Positions 53,401-56,270 of a DNA stretch of 64,000 nt are shown piece after piece (position 1 is the first letter of the stretch; each line of letters opens with the position of its first letter). Under the pieces are notes generated by a model. That model was not told the origin of the DNA. It saw nothing but the letters and a program-made list of their open reading frames with translations, and made no database searches. Position numbers and translations under genes: made by a program. Source of the stretch: Dermatemys mawii (taxonomy: Eukaryota > Chordata > Testudines > Dermatemydidae). The stretch lies in the NCBI GenBank assembly GCA_007922305.1, contig ML677335.1, forward strand, positions 39,314,642-39,378,641. Direction: 5' to 3'.

Positions 53401-54746
53401 GCACACTTCTGTATTGCCTTTTAAATGCCTCCTTTGTCTTTTTTTGAGTCAGCTCATTCTACTTCCAAATTCTCCTGGGGTTGGTATGGCACTATGTGCT
53501 GTGTCCATTAGAAAACATTTTTGTTTGTGATATTCAATTCTCTAAGCTGAGAAGAGTGGAAAAGTCTGCCTCTTGCTATTTTTTCCTATTACTCTAGGCT
53601 GGTGTTAGCTGTGGTCACAGAGGCTTTTTCAGGCACAACTGTTAAGACACGTAAGGCACTCTTTAATGTGTTAAAGCTCCTGTGGTTTACCCTCCCTTGT
53701 CTACACGTTTTTTCCCCTACACTAGTGCCGTTGCAGCTGAACTACTGCTAGGGCAAGGAACAGTAGGCAGGACTTTAAGAATCGTGTCAGTACAGGCAAG
53801 GCCAAAGCTCTGGGATTATTAGTAGTAGTTCGGTTAACTCCCATTTCCTGTTCCTAACTGCCTGTGCTTGAGAGTCTTGGGCGAAGTTTATTTTAGTGGG
53901 TAACACCATGATGCAAAACTGTGAGTTCTTGAGACTGAGCACTCCAGGACAGATACCAGGGATTTCTCAACAAGAAGTCCCTTGCCTTTTGAACTTGTTC
54001 TGCTTGGCATTCCACCCTCGTCTGAGTTTGGCATGCCTACAAACACTATTAAAGTTGTATTTATGGCTATTTGCTTCTTTCCCCGGCTCTCCCTCTCTCC
54101 AACATAGTTGTCTCAATAAGTTTGTGGTGGCAGCAATGGTGGTTCTGTTTAGCTCAGCCCTACACAGTTAGTTTTAAATATTTGTAAACAGCATCTACTT
54201 GCTGCAGCTATAGTGTCTGTGTGTATTACTATATAAATATTAAACCTTGAAATACCCATTGCTCAACAGTGTCGGTTTATTATGATATAATAGGATTCTG
54301 GCCATCTTTCGGGGTAATGAACAAACTCTGACACATGCTTCTGAAAATAGCAAGCAAAGGACTCCGCAACAAAACAGTTGTCTTAGCTGATTATGGCCAG
54401 GGCTCTGACTGCTTTCCTTTGTCATTTTAAGGGTTAGCAGGAGAGTCTGCATATTAAATACGTAACCTCTCTGCTCTATTTATCCTTGTTATTATTTTAC
54501 CCACATTCATGTATCTGCCAGATATCCAAGTGGTTAATTTATGCATGGTCTCTTGATAAATACTAGGTAAGAAAATACCTGGCTAAGAATTGCTTTTTCC
54601 AGTGCCTGATGTGTATGATTGTGGTGTGTTTTATTTTTGTAGGTATTGTCCAGGGAGGAGCCCTTTCAAGCATTTGCACTCAGATTATGACAACTGTTGA
54701 TCAAGAACAAAATAAAGTCCTGTGGATTCCAGCTGGCCCACTATAG
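3774..54746 (+). CDS. DLG5: DLG5 gene, 27 exons in window, 5' end missing
   Basis: Discs large homolog 5 is a MAGUK-family scaffold. From family knowledge it acts at cell junctions and the cytoplasmic cortex in polarity, adhesion and Hippo/Hedgehog-linked signalling. Seen here: 27 exons with canonical acceptors and donors (one GC donor) join to 4930 nt, that is one split-codon base, 1642 codons and TAG at 54744-54746. Rough residue positions from the first complete codon are: coiled coil 1-329, PDZ1 330-430, PDZ2 about 430-496, linker 497-1056, PDZ3 1057-1155, linker to 1210, PDZ4 1211-1321, SH3 1322-1378, hook to 1444, guanylate-kinase-like to 1642. The C-terminus reads VLWIPAGPL. The first exon here begins on the third base of a codon, so upstream exons must exist. 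Human DLG5 is about 1919 residues, implying roughly 275-280 residues upstream. Identification rests on recalled similarity to the vertebrate protein across every exon. Confidence 0.97.
5011..5290. mobile_element. 'GTCTACAC'-type nonautonomous DNA element
   Basis: The left end AAGGCCTGGTCTGTACTTAA and the right end GTAAACATGGCC form an imperfect inverted pair. The interior GTTAGGTCAATC resembles the TTAGGTCGACC core of the common turtle element. Confidence 0.5.
6318..6692 (+). repeat. Mosaic local duplication in intron 1
   Basis: Unit A (TTAAACCATATCCAGACACT...) occurs at 6318-6382 and 6626-6692. Unit B (ACTGGCTGTCATTGTAGATG...) at 6414-6509 recurs at 9075-9170. A hybrid at 6536-6605 begins like A and ends like B (GGTAAACGTCTTGGTACAAA). 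Copies differ at only a few bases. AT and G-rich simple tracts separate the units. Confidence 0.85.
7780..8060 (+). repeat. L2/MIR-like 3'-end repeat
   Basis: GGATTTCAAAGCACTTTCTG, then CAAGGTCACACAAACTGAG and AATAGAACCCAGGAGTCCTG, follow the order of an ancient L2/MIR-type tail widespread in amniotes. Confidence 0.6.
8842..9072 (+). CDS. DLG5: DLG5 exon 2, coiled coil
   Basis: The acceptor is TTGTAG and the donor CAG|GTACTG. It is 231 bp, exactly 77 codons, phase 0 at both ends, so skipping would keep the frame. It encodes residues 105-181, starting ELNSALVERDRAICERNELL, a heavily charged coiled coil. The intron sequence from 9075 onward is duplicated upstream at 6414-6509 (see findings). 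Confidence 0.95.
9075..9170 (+). repeat. Second copy of local duplication unit B
   Basis: It begins two bases after the exon 2 donor GT and matches 6414-6509 at about 95% by eye, ending in the same T run. It contains a TTTTTCTTTTTAG tract that looks like an acceptor. Confidence 0.85.
9350..9830. repeat. GC-richer insert, possible LTR-like repeat
   Basis: Base composition shifts to G/C- and CpG-richer than the flanks, with short motifs such as GGCAGGCTCTTCGCC-like text around 9650. No ends or TSD were found. Origin unknown; an old LTR is a guess. Confidence 0.25.
11215..11335. repeat. Palindromic short interspersed repeat
   Basis: The ends GACCCTGTTACTGCAAACA and CTGCAGGATTAGGGC are inverted, with GGTCCCATTGAGTTCAAGAC in the centre. 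This is a sauropsid palindromic family; related copies lie near 24520-24655 and 32790-32910. Confidence 0.5.
12071..12255 (+). CDS. DLG5: DLG5 exon 3, coiled coil
   Basis: The acceptor is CTCATAG and the donor ACG|GTAAAC. Entry is phase 0 and exit phase 2 (CG|). It encodes residues 182-242, including RANKEIEMLRKQYEAMSQEL and CRRDWAFQERDKIVAERES, which are diagnostic of DLG5. Confidence 0.95.
12256..12840 (+). other. DLG5 intron 3
   Basis: Nothing recognised in this 585-bp intron. Confidence 0.7.
12841..12966 (+). CDS. DLG5: DLG5 exon 4, coiled coil
   Basis: The acceptor is TTCAAAG and the donor AAA|GTATGT. It opens with the last base of an Arg codon (TLCDNLRRERDRAVSDLAE) and ends phase 2 (AA|). 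It is 126 bp, residues about 243-284, and continues the charged coiled coil. Confidence 0.95.
12967..14083 (+). other. DLG5 intron 4
   Basis: Nothing recognised except a short C-rich run at about 13495-13520. Confidence 0.7.
14084..14216 (+). CDS. DLG5: DLG5 exon 5, end of coiled coil
   Basis: The acceptor is TCCATAG and the donor AGA|GTAAGT. It encodes KMENQLEKEARFRQLMAHSS and then HDSAIDTDSLEWETEVVEF, a conserved acidic linker ahead of PDZ1. Residues about 285-329; exit phase 0. Confidence 0.95.
14217..14875 (+). other. DLG5 intron 5 with GATA/TATC microsatellite
   Basis: A GATA run meets its inverse TATC run at about 14574-14610, giving a small AT-rich palindrome. Otherwise nothing recognised. 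Confidence 0.7.
14876..15003 (+). CDS. DLG5: DLG5 exon 6, PDZ1 first half
   Basis: The acceptor is TTTATTAG and the donor AAG|GTACAG. It is 128 bp, phase 0 to phase 2. It encodes EDMDLKALGFDVAEG and then CGIFVTKVDKGSIADGRLR. The GIFVTKV strand and following helix cap are typical of PDZ folds; the carboxylate loop is atypical. A decayed duplicate of this exon lies at 21951-22078. Confidence 0.96.
15004..16783 (+). other. DLG5 intron 6
   Basis: It contains one short hAT element (15599-15889). The rest shows nothing recognised. Confidence 0.7.
15599..15889. mobile_element. Nonautonomous hAT element
   Basis: The ends CAGGGGTAGGCAA and TTGCTGACCCCTA are near-inverse. Flanking 8-mers GCATAAGT (15591-15598) and GCATAAGG (15890-15897) are the target-site duplication. 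The interior is AT-rich with no coding capacity. Confidence 0.85.
16784..16959 (+). CDS. DLG5: DLG5 exon 7, PDZ1 second half and spacer
   Basis: The acceptor is CTGCCAG and the donor AAAG|GTAATT. It encodes VNDWLLKINDVDLTNKDRKQ, then VVRRRKSLGGK and TPLHINLAGHK. The strand DWLLKINDVDL followed by the alpha-B helix completes PDZ1. Exit phase 1 (G|AC). Confidence 0.95.
16960..17385 (+). other. DLG5 intron 7
   Basis: Nothing recognised in this 426-bp intron. Confidence 0.7.
17386..17489 (+). CDS. DLG5: DLG5 exon 8, PDZ2 first half
   Basis: The acceptor is ATTTCAG and the donor GCT|GTAAGT. It encodes DSGINLENGVFAAAVVPGSP and then AAKDGSLAVGDRIIA. The GS(P/L)A..DG.L..GD.I pattern is a classic PDZ signature. 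Residues 431-465; exit phase 0. Confidence 0.95.
17490..18511 (+). other. DLG5 intron 8
   Basis: Nothing recognised apart from a poly-T run near 18419-18432. Confidence 0.7.
18512..18604 (+). CDS. DLG5: DLG5 exon 9, PDZ2 second half
   Basis: The acceptor is TTATGCAG and the donor AAG|GTGAGT. It is 93 bp, 31 codons, phase 0 at both ends. It encodes INGIALDNKSLTECEALLRN, the beta strand and alpha-B helix of PDZ2, ending SLTLSLMK. Confidence 0.95.
18605..19544 (+). other. DLG5 intron 9 with MIR/L2-like tail
   Basis: At about 19225-19340, GGTGACTTGCCCAGTGTCAT, then CTGGACTCCTGGTCCAGAG and TTATCCACTACCCCGTGCTG match an ancient MIR/L2-like 3' end. The rest is unrecognised. Confidence 0.6.
19545..20561 (+). 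CDS. DLG5: DLG5 exon 10, large Ser/Pro-rich linker
   Basis: The acceptor is CTCCTAG and the donor TTCAG|GTAGAA. It is 1017 bp, 339 codons, phase 0 at both ends, residues 497-835. It begins VFPQSSSWSGQNIFENLKDS. Conserved islands are NSSTQTDIF, SVYKKPKQRKSIFDPDTFKR and RPQTPPK; the rest is low-complexity Ser/Thr/Pro sequence expected to be disordered and phosphorylated. The frame stays open past the donor to 20695 because the intron happens to lack an early stop. The 24909 exon resumes with the expected VQKYTPTSEEHLCPELQEW, so I end the exon at 20561. Confidence 0.94.
20655..20770. repeat. Short palindromic interspersed repeat
   Basis: GGCCTGATTTTCAGAGG and CTGAAAATCAGGGCCC face each other, followed by TTGGGTGCCCAAAATTGA. 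It resembles a common sauropsid 'tgattttcagag' repeat. Confidence 0.5.
21018..21754. mobile_element. Tigger/pogo-like element with assembly gap
   Basis: The left end CAATGGACTCTCGATTGTCC and right end GGATAATCGGGAGTCTACTG are inverted repeats (about 80% match), each flanked by TA, the pogo/Tc-type target. The interior is G/C-rich repetitive sequence (GCCGGCAGC... units) around 400 N. No transposase reading was seen. True length is unknown because of the gap. Confidence 0.75.
21216..21615. other. Assembly gap of 400 N
   Basis: The run of N sits in a G-rich tandem-like tract inside the Tigger-like element. Reading frames reported across it are meaningless. Confidence 0.99.
21951..22078 (+). 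pseudogene. Decayed duplicate of DLG5 PDZ1 exon (pseudoexon)
   Basis: This 128-bp block aligns without gaps to exon 6 (14876-15003); I count 23 mismatches, about 82% identity. It translates EDMDLKTLGFAVAEGMNEQ and then FVTKVDKGRIAGD before an in-frame TGA at 22071-22073, where the source has CGA (a CpG-type transition). The acceptor TTTATTAG is identical and an AAG|GT donor dinucleotide remains. Short intronic flanks on both sides also match (for example TGTTAACTGG downstream), so it arose by DNA duplication and not by retroposition. Because exon 10 ends in phase 0, splicing it in would add 40 residues and then a premature stop. It is most likely a dead relic, less likely a poison exon. Confidence 0.9.
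24520..24655. repeat. Palindromic short interspersed repeat
   Basis: CCTCAATTCAGCAACATAAA faces CCTTGCTGAATCAGGGTCG at the other end, with TTTAAGCATCTGAGCAAGTC inside. Same style as 11215-11335. Confidence 0.5.
24909..25047 (+). CDS. DLG5: DLG5 exon 11, linker
   Basis: The acceptor is GCTTACAG and the donor GCAG|GTTAGT. It encodes PELQEWAPYSPKRSTRHSD, a well conserved island of the interdomain linker, and exits phase 1 (G|GT). Residues 836-881. Confidence 0.93.
25590..25770 (+). repeat. MIR-like repeat
   Basis: TAATCTCATGGATAGAGCAC, then CACTAACTAGTTGTGTAGTC and TTGAGCAAGTAATTCTGTGC match the order of a MIR core-SINE body, diverged. Confidence 0.55.
25863..26042. mobile_element. Nonautonomous hAT element, exact TSD
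   Basis: The ends CAGGCCCGCACAAC and GTTGTGCAGGCCTG are inverted. The 8-bp TSD TTTTAGTT is identical on both sides (25855-25862 and 26043-26050). The interior is C-rich. Length 180 bp. Confidence 0.92.
27377..27521 (+). CDS. DLG5: DLG5 exon 12, linker
   Basis: The acceptor is AAAATAG and the donor CCAG|GTATGT. It encodes GTVPRSLAPCPAVTAVMRNP and then VYTAWSHRV. Exit phase 2. This is a variable segment of the disordered linker; the MRNPVYT core is conserved. Confidence 0.93.
27522..28869 (+). other. DLG5 intron 12
   Basis: About 27655-27715 resembles an L2-type 3' end (CTGAAAATCTCAAAGCCCTT). Nothing else recognised. Confidence 0.6.
28870..28991 (+). CDS. DLG5: DLG5 exon 13, linker
   Basis: The acceptor is GATGCAG and the donor CTTG|GTAATT. 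It encodes AQHQGRLSLDLSHKHSSDYS and then SHGSNSLPSSARL, Ser-rich. Exit phase 1. Confidence 0.94.
28992..30552 (+). other. DLG5 intron 13
   Basis: It contains the hAT element at 29252-29466. The rest shows nothing recognised. Confidence 0.7.
29252..29466. mobile_element. Nonautonomous hAT element
   Basis: The ends CAGGTGTGGGCAAA and TTTGCCCACCCCTG are inverted. The flanks TACAAGAC and TGCAAGAC form a 7-of-8 TSD. GC-rich interior, 215 bp, noncoding. Confidence 0.9.
30553..30642 (+). CDS. DLG5: DLG5 exon 14, linker
   Basis: The acceptor is AAAATAG and the donor AGAG|GTAAAA. It is 90 bp with symmetric phase 1, so skipping keeps the frame. It encodes GSSSNLQYRTERIKIPLTPR followed by YPRSIIGSDR, a conserved basic/Ser motif. 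Confidence 0.94.
30643..32064 (+). other. DLG5 intron 14
   Basis: AT-rich; nothing recognised. Confidence 0.7.
32065..32233 (+). CDS. DLG5: DLG5 exon 15, linker before PDZ3
   Basis: The acceptor is ATTACAG and the donor ACAG|GTAAGC. It encodes GSLSHSECSSPSLITPPQSP, then the Ser-rich stretch SQISLSTLPRISISP and VSIGERRKDR. Exit phase 2. Confidence 0.94.
32384..32421. repeat. (ATG)n microsatellite
   Basis: About a dozen ATG units with one interruption (GACGATGAC). It creates a poly-Asp reading frame that is not a gene. Confidence 0.9.
32790..32910. repeat. Palindromic short interspersed repeat
   Basis: GGCCCTGATCCTGCAAACAT faces GTTTGCAGGTTTGGTGCC, with TTAACTTTACTAGCATGAG and its near-inverse inside. 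Third member of the family seen at 11215 and 24520. Confidence 0.55.
34190..34332. mobile_element. Short hAT-like element (143 bp)
   Basis: The ends TAGGGTGACCAGATG and TATTTGGTCACCCTA are inverted. The flanks CTTGTAAT and CTTATAAT form a 7-of-8 TSD. The interior is C/T-rich. Confidence 0.85.
34360..34537. repeat. 178-bp hairpin (long inverted repeat)
   Basis: Arms 34360-34436 and 34461-34537 pair over 77 bp with 7 mismatches and no gaps (about 91%), around a 24-base loop. It is likely a palindromic MITE; transcribed within DLG5 it would form a long RNA stem. No TSD was established. Confidence 0.9.
34592..34705. mobile_element. Short hAT element, exact TSD
   Basis: The ends CAGTGGTTCTCAACCT and AGGTTGAGAATTGCTG are inverted. 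CTCTAGAA is repeated exactly at 34584-34591 and 34706-34713. Length 114 bp. Confidence 0.95.
35837..35999 (+). CDS. DLG5: DLG5 exon 16, PDZ3 first half
   Basis: The acceptor is TCTTAAAG and the donor GAG|GTAATT. It encodes RPYMEEPRHVKVQKGSEPLG, where PLGISIV is the GLGF-type carboxylate-binding loop, then GGIFVSKVTGGSIAHQAGL and EYGDQLLE. It is a canonical PDZ. Exit phase 0. Confidence 0.97.
36000..36891 (+). other. DLG5 intron 16
   Basis: It contains a short hAT-like element at 36404-36508. Otherwise nothing recognised. Confidence 0.7.
36404..36508. mobile_element. Short hAT-like element (105 bp)
   Basis: The ends TAGGGTTGCCAATTCTGG and GGTTGGCAACCCTA are inverted. The flanks TTTATCAA and TTTATCAT form a 7-of-8 TSD. 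Confidence 0.85.
36892..37025 (+). CDS. DLG5: DLG5 exon 17, PDZ3 second half
   Basis: The acceptor is CATTCTAG and the donor CGAG|GTAAAA. It encodes FNGINLRNATEQQARLIIGQ and then QCDTITILAQYNPH, the alpha-B helix and last strand of PDZ3. Exit phase 2. Confidence 0.96.
37756..38026. mobile_element. 'GTCTACAC'-type nonautonomous DNA element
   Basis: The left end AGGCCTTGTCTACACTACAG and right end ATGTGGATACAAGCCCT are inverted. The interior includes AGTTGACGTAGCTTAGATC and GGTCCACACTATGATCCCC, typical of the abundant turtle family. Confidence 0.7.
38489..38818. mobile_element. Nonautonomous hAT element, CpG-rich
   Basis: The ends CAGCAGTTCTGAAACT and AGTTTGAGAATCGCCG are inverted. The flanks TTTTACAG and ATTTAAAG match at 6 of 8. 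The interior is CpG-dense, including GGAGGTCGTGACCCCCTGG, unlike the AT-rich flanks. Confidence 0.8.
39559..39723 (+). CDS. DLG5: DLG5 exon 18, PDZ3-PDZ4 linker
   Basis: The acceptor is CTGTTTAG and the donor TGAG|GTAAAT. It is 165 bp with symmetric phase 2, so skipping keeps the frame. It encodes SSRLEPVSNHSTPQGSG, then SEQDEGTMTPPSKQTTPTTS. It is Thr/Pro/Ser-rich and probably disordered. Confidence 0.94.
39724..40082 (+). other. DLG5 intron 18
   Basis: Nothing recognised in 359 bp. The 3' end is a weak acceptor (AAAAAG). Confidence 0.7.
40083..40266 (+). CDS. DLG5: DLG5 exon 19, PDZ4 first half
   Basis: The acceptor is an unusual AAAAAG; the donor is GAG|GTAAAC. It encodes VPVDTNKRTPEPRNVVIRKS and then QVELGIQICGGNLHGIFVSD. 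ELGIQI is the carboxylate-binding loop, and KGPDGLVMGDMILE is the following GD.I.E strand. Exit phase 0. Confidence 0.95.
40505..41205. mobile_element. 'GTCTACAC'-type DNA element, about 700 bp
   Basis: The left end TTAGGTCTTGCTTACGCTAG is an imperfect inverse of the right end GGTAGTGTAGACCTGCCCTAA. A perfect 10-bp GC-rich stem (41168-41190) lies next to the right end. Confidence 0.6.
41640..41770 (+). repeat. L2/MIR-like 3'-end repeat
   Basis: CTTTCTGTGCCTTGTTTTTC, CAACTGTGCAATGGGAATAT and GTTGGGAGGATAAATACATT match the standard order of an ancient L2/MIR-type tail. The repeat may start earlier, near 41480. Confidence 0.6.
42163..43210. mobile_element. Harbinger-like element inside the outer repeat
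   Basis: The left end GAGCCATGTCTACAAG is an imperfect inverse of the right end GCGTAGATCAGGC. The flanks TTA and CTA are consistent with a 3-bp TWA-type target. It is itself split by the hAT at 42275-43023; the halves contain GTTGACATAAGCAACACACT and CACTGTGTCGACCTAATTAC. Confidence 0.7.
42275..43023. mobile_element. hAT element with internal GC-rich tandem repeats
   Basis: The ends CAGGGGTCTCAAACTC and GAGTTTGAGACTCCTG are inverted. The flanks GTCTACAT (42267-42274) and GTCTACAC (43024-43031) form a 7-of-8 TSD. 42360-42640 is a G-rich array built on GGGTGCAGGCTCTGGG-like units. The long open frames across it reflect composition and are not genes. Confidence 0.9.
43586..43734 (+). CDS. DLG5: DLG5 exon 20, PDZ4 second half
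   Basis: The acceptor is TTTTACAG and the donor TCAG|GTATTC. It encodes YGSVDMRNKTAEEAYLEMMK, the PDZ4 helix B, and then a linker ending LPGDGFYIR where SH3 begins. Exit phase 2. Confidence 0.95.
43735..44141 (+). other. DLG5 intron 20
   Basis: Nothing recognised in 407 bp. Confidence 0.7.
44142..44312 (+). CDS. DLG5: DLG5 exon 21, SH3 domain
   Basis: The acceptor is TTTGCAG and the donor AT|GTAAGT. It encodes RALYDRLAEVEQDLNFKKDD and then ILYVDDTLPQGNFGCWMAWQ. The ALYDR start, the L.F.K.D.L core and the WMAW strand mark the MAGUK-type SH3, which packs against the guanylate-kinase-like domain. It ends GQIPSKYM; exit phase 2. Confidence 0.97.
44313..45639 (+). other. DLG5 intron 21
   Basis: It contains a T-rich run interrupted by single G residues at 45254-45303. 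Otherwise nothing recognised. Confidence 0.7.
45640..45836 (+). CDS. DLG5: DLG5 exon 22, polybasic hook; GC donor
   Basis: The acceptor is TCACTAG. It encodes DQEFYRRHSMSEAKDENSS, then SAAARRSFFRRKHKHKRSGS and KDGKDLLALDTISTDSIPF. The conserved frame continues (D|DSVNLAYQ) only if the exon ends at 45836 before GCAAGT, a strong GC-type donor. The nearby GT at 45841 would shift the frame. The basic block is the HOOK region between SH3 and the kinase-like domain. Confidence 0.92.
45837..46343 (+). other. DLG5 intron 22, GC-AG type
   Basis: It begins GCAAGT and ends TTTTTAG. A C/A-rich low-complexity run is at 46095-46146. No other element was seen. Confidence 0.85.
46344..46487 (+). CDS. DLG5: DLG5 exon 23, guanylate-kinase-like start
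   Basis: The acceptor is TTTTTAG and the donor CTTG|GTAAGT. It encodes DSVNLAYQRVQKVDCTSPRP, then VLILGPLPDAVKDMLVKES and PGKFCRCPL. GPLPDAVKDML occupies the P-loop position of guanylate kinase but lacks the GxGKS/T motif, so nucleotide phosphoryl transfer is not expected, as in other MAGUKs. Confidence 0.96.
46722..46849 (+). CDS. DLG5: DLG5 exon 24, guanylate-kinase-like
   Basis: The acceptor is GAAACAG and the donor AAG|GTGATT. It encodes EVMKASQQAIERGVKDCLFI, then DYKRRSGHFDVTTVASIKEI. It corresponds to the GMP-binding subdomain region of guanylate kinases. Exit phase 0. Confidence 0.96.
46850..47785 (+). other. DLG5 intron 24
   Basis: AT-rich; nothing recognised. Confidence 0.7.
47786..47895 (+). 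CDS. DLG5: DLG5 exon 25, guanylate-kinase-like
   Basis: The acceptor is GTTTTAG and the donor CAA|GTAAGT. It encodes DCHCLLDIAPHAIERLHSVH and IYPIVIFIRYKNAKQIK, the central strand and helix of the guanylate-kinase fold. Exit phase 2. Confidence 0.96.
48373..49152. mobile_element. Solo LTR (retrovirus-like) inside the hAT
   Basis: It begins TGTCAGGGTTCCC, ends TTTAGGACA, and is flanked by the exact 5-bp TSD GTTAC (48368-48372, 49153-49157). The TG..CA termini and a 5-bp TSD are the signature of an integrated LTR element. There is no internal coding region, so it is a solo LTR left by recombination. Orientation not decided. Confidence 0.85.
49560..50050 (+). pseudogene. Degenerate hAT transposase C-terminal part
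   Basis: Frames on the + strand give FKNTFTADLTKFKEG, then KFLKIATALDPRFKNLKCLP, and further on HEYLAMPAITVLYECLFSLS with DDIVNKERAALCPANVNKFV. LDPRFKNL and the YLA-P..S/T....LFS..DIV..KR..L.P..V pattern are the hAT catalytic-region and C-terminal dimerisation (hAT-C) signatures. Frameshifts and stops (for example TAG within the LTLLAYL region) make it non-functional. The N-terminal half is missing or unrecognised. Confidence 0.85.
51745..51854 (+). CDS. DLG5: DLG5 exon 26, guanylate-kinase-like
   Basis: The acceptor is CTTACAG and the donor ACAG|GTTAGT. It encodes EQKDPIFLRDKVTQKHSKEQ and then FETAQKIEQEYSKYFT. Exit phase 1. It follows a 3.8-kb intron that is mostly transposon. Confidence 0.96.
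51855..54642 (+). other. DLG5 intron 26
   Basis: A poly-T run of about 25 is at 52241-52266. An L2-like tail (GTAAGTTCTTTGAGGCATGG) is at 53075-53150. A fragment near 53695-53740 (CTTGTCTACACG) is of the 'GTCTACAC' kind. Otherwise nothing recognised. Confidence 0.6.
54643..54746 (+). CDS. DLG5: DLG5 last coding exon
   Basis: The acceptor is TTTTTGTAG. It encodes GIVQGGALSSICTQIMTTVD, then QEQNKVLWIPAGPL and TAG at 54744-54746. The exon continues as 3'UTR. The short hydrophobic C-terminus after the guanylate-kinase-like fold is as expected for DLG5. Confidence 0.96.
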
Positions 54747-55322
54747 ATACTTGTCGTGAAACTCTTCTACAGATGTAACTAGACAGTCACTTTTCTTTTT
54801 GTCCCATGGACTCTGTCCATTTATCTCTCCATAGAGAGATAAATGATTGATTTTTCATGAAGGGGATTGATACACTGAACAAAAAAACATCCACAAGGTG
54901 AGCTGGAAGAGAGAGATCACTTTATCAGAAGAACTTGTATTTTACAGTGTGATTTTATACAAAACAGGACGGGATATAACGTAGCTGTACTTTTTCATAA
55001 GAGATTAATGTAGTGATGCTGCGAAACAAAAACCCTTTAGAATGACAAGTTTACAAAAATCTTTTCCAAGTATTTGGTTGTTGATGTTTACTTGAATGTC
55101 CTTTTTTTTTTTTTTTTCCTTTCCCCAAATGAGGCGTATCTCCAAAATGGAGTGATGAATGAATGCTTGTGGACAGTGTGATTCTACCTTGCAGTTCTGA
55201 CCATTTCTGAACACACTGTTGACATGACTATTGGGTAATCACGTGGGTTTTATGAACGGTACATTTTGGGAGTGAGCTCAAAAGGAAGTGCACTCCTCTA
55301 CAGGGCAGACCACTGTTGATAA

Positions 55323-55328
55323 AATAAA
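55323..55328 (+). terminator. Candidate proximal poly(A) signal
   Basis: AATAAA lies about 580 nt after the stop codon, followed within 30 nt by T/G-rich sequence. It would give a short 3'UTR isoform. Confidence 0.35.
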
Positions 55329-56088
55329 TGCTTGTCTGTCAAAGATATTGTTTTTCGTTTTTATGCATGGATCAAATATTTAAACATCATAATGTATCTG
55401 ATCACTCTGAACTTAATGTGTGTTGAGAAATAATTTTTGGTTGTTGGGCCTGGATTAAGTAGAGATGGGGAGAGTCAATAGCTAGGTCTAGCATGCTGTT
55501 TGTCACTTTTAGAGACTGTAAATATTGAAAGCTTATGTTGGTGCAATTTTGCAGGGTAATTCTTAAGCATTGTACTTCAGTGTGTAGCATTCACATAGAT
55601 TTGTATTTAATGTAAGAACAGTCACAGTTTTAGGGCTTTGATTAAAGCCTATAGGGAGGTACCATAATTGTTAGTGTTGTCACTGTTAACAAATAAGCAA
55701 TTGTTTATTTTTGGTTACAAGGATTATGTACCCATTGTATCAAACTCCATTGTATCAGTTCCTTTTTTTGTTTTTGCACTTCTGAATCTGTGTTCCTAAC
55801 AGTTTTTTGTTTTTGTGTCTCTTTAACTATATGTCATGTTTGTAGATACTGTACTTCAGTTGTTCTTTTGAAGTAGAACTGTTTATTGGTGACTGTTCCT
55901 AACATTTCATTATGTAGCAAGAAGTACTTCTTAGTTTTACCCAACTGTGTAGTTTTGCTTTTATTTGCAGTCTTTTTATTACAAAAAAAGGGATTCTTCT
56001 TGTACAGTTCTTCAAAGAAAAATTTGGTCCTAAATTTTAACTTCTGTTTTCCAAATACTGTTTTATAGTTCAAAATACTTTTAAAAGA

Positions 56089-56094
56089 AATAAA
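56089..56094 (+). terminator. Candidate poly(A) signal
   Basis: AATAAA lies about 150 nt before the more distal hexamer at 56246. It is an alternative end of the same 3'UTR. Confidence 0.3.
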
Positions 56095-56245
56095 TATAGG
56101 AAATGTATTGATGAATTACTGGTAAAAATACTTTACATGTTGAGGGACAGCAGTTATATTTTTTTTAAACTGAGGTCAGAGTTGGACTCCAATGGTACAA
56201 TTGAAACAGACTGGTACAGTTCTGACTTGAATTTTCTGTACTAAA

Positions 56246-56251
56246 AATAAA
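56246..56251 (+). terminator. Candidate main poly(A) signal of DLG5
   Basis: AATAAA sits in a T/A-rich context about 1.5 kb after the stop codon. Cleavage would fall near 56265-56280. Other AATAAA hexamers are at 55323-55328 and 56089-56094. Confidence 0.5.
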
Positions 56252-56270
56252 AATGTCACTTTGTATAAAA

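Larger units (their letters stand above)
54747..56270 (+). other. DLG5: DLG5 3'UTR (end inferred)
   Basis: AT-rich sequence with no recognised repeat follows the stop codon. It carries several AATAAA hexamers; I place the main end about 20 nt after the one at 56246. Length is inferred because no transcript evidence is available. Confidence 0.65.
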
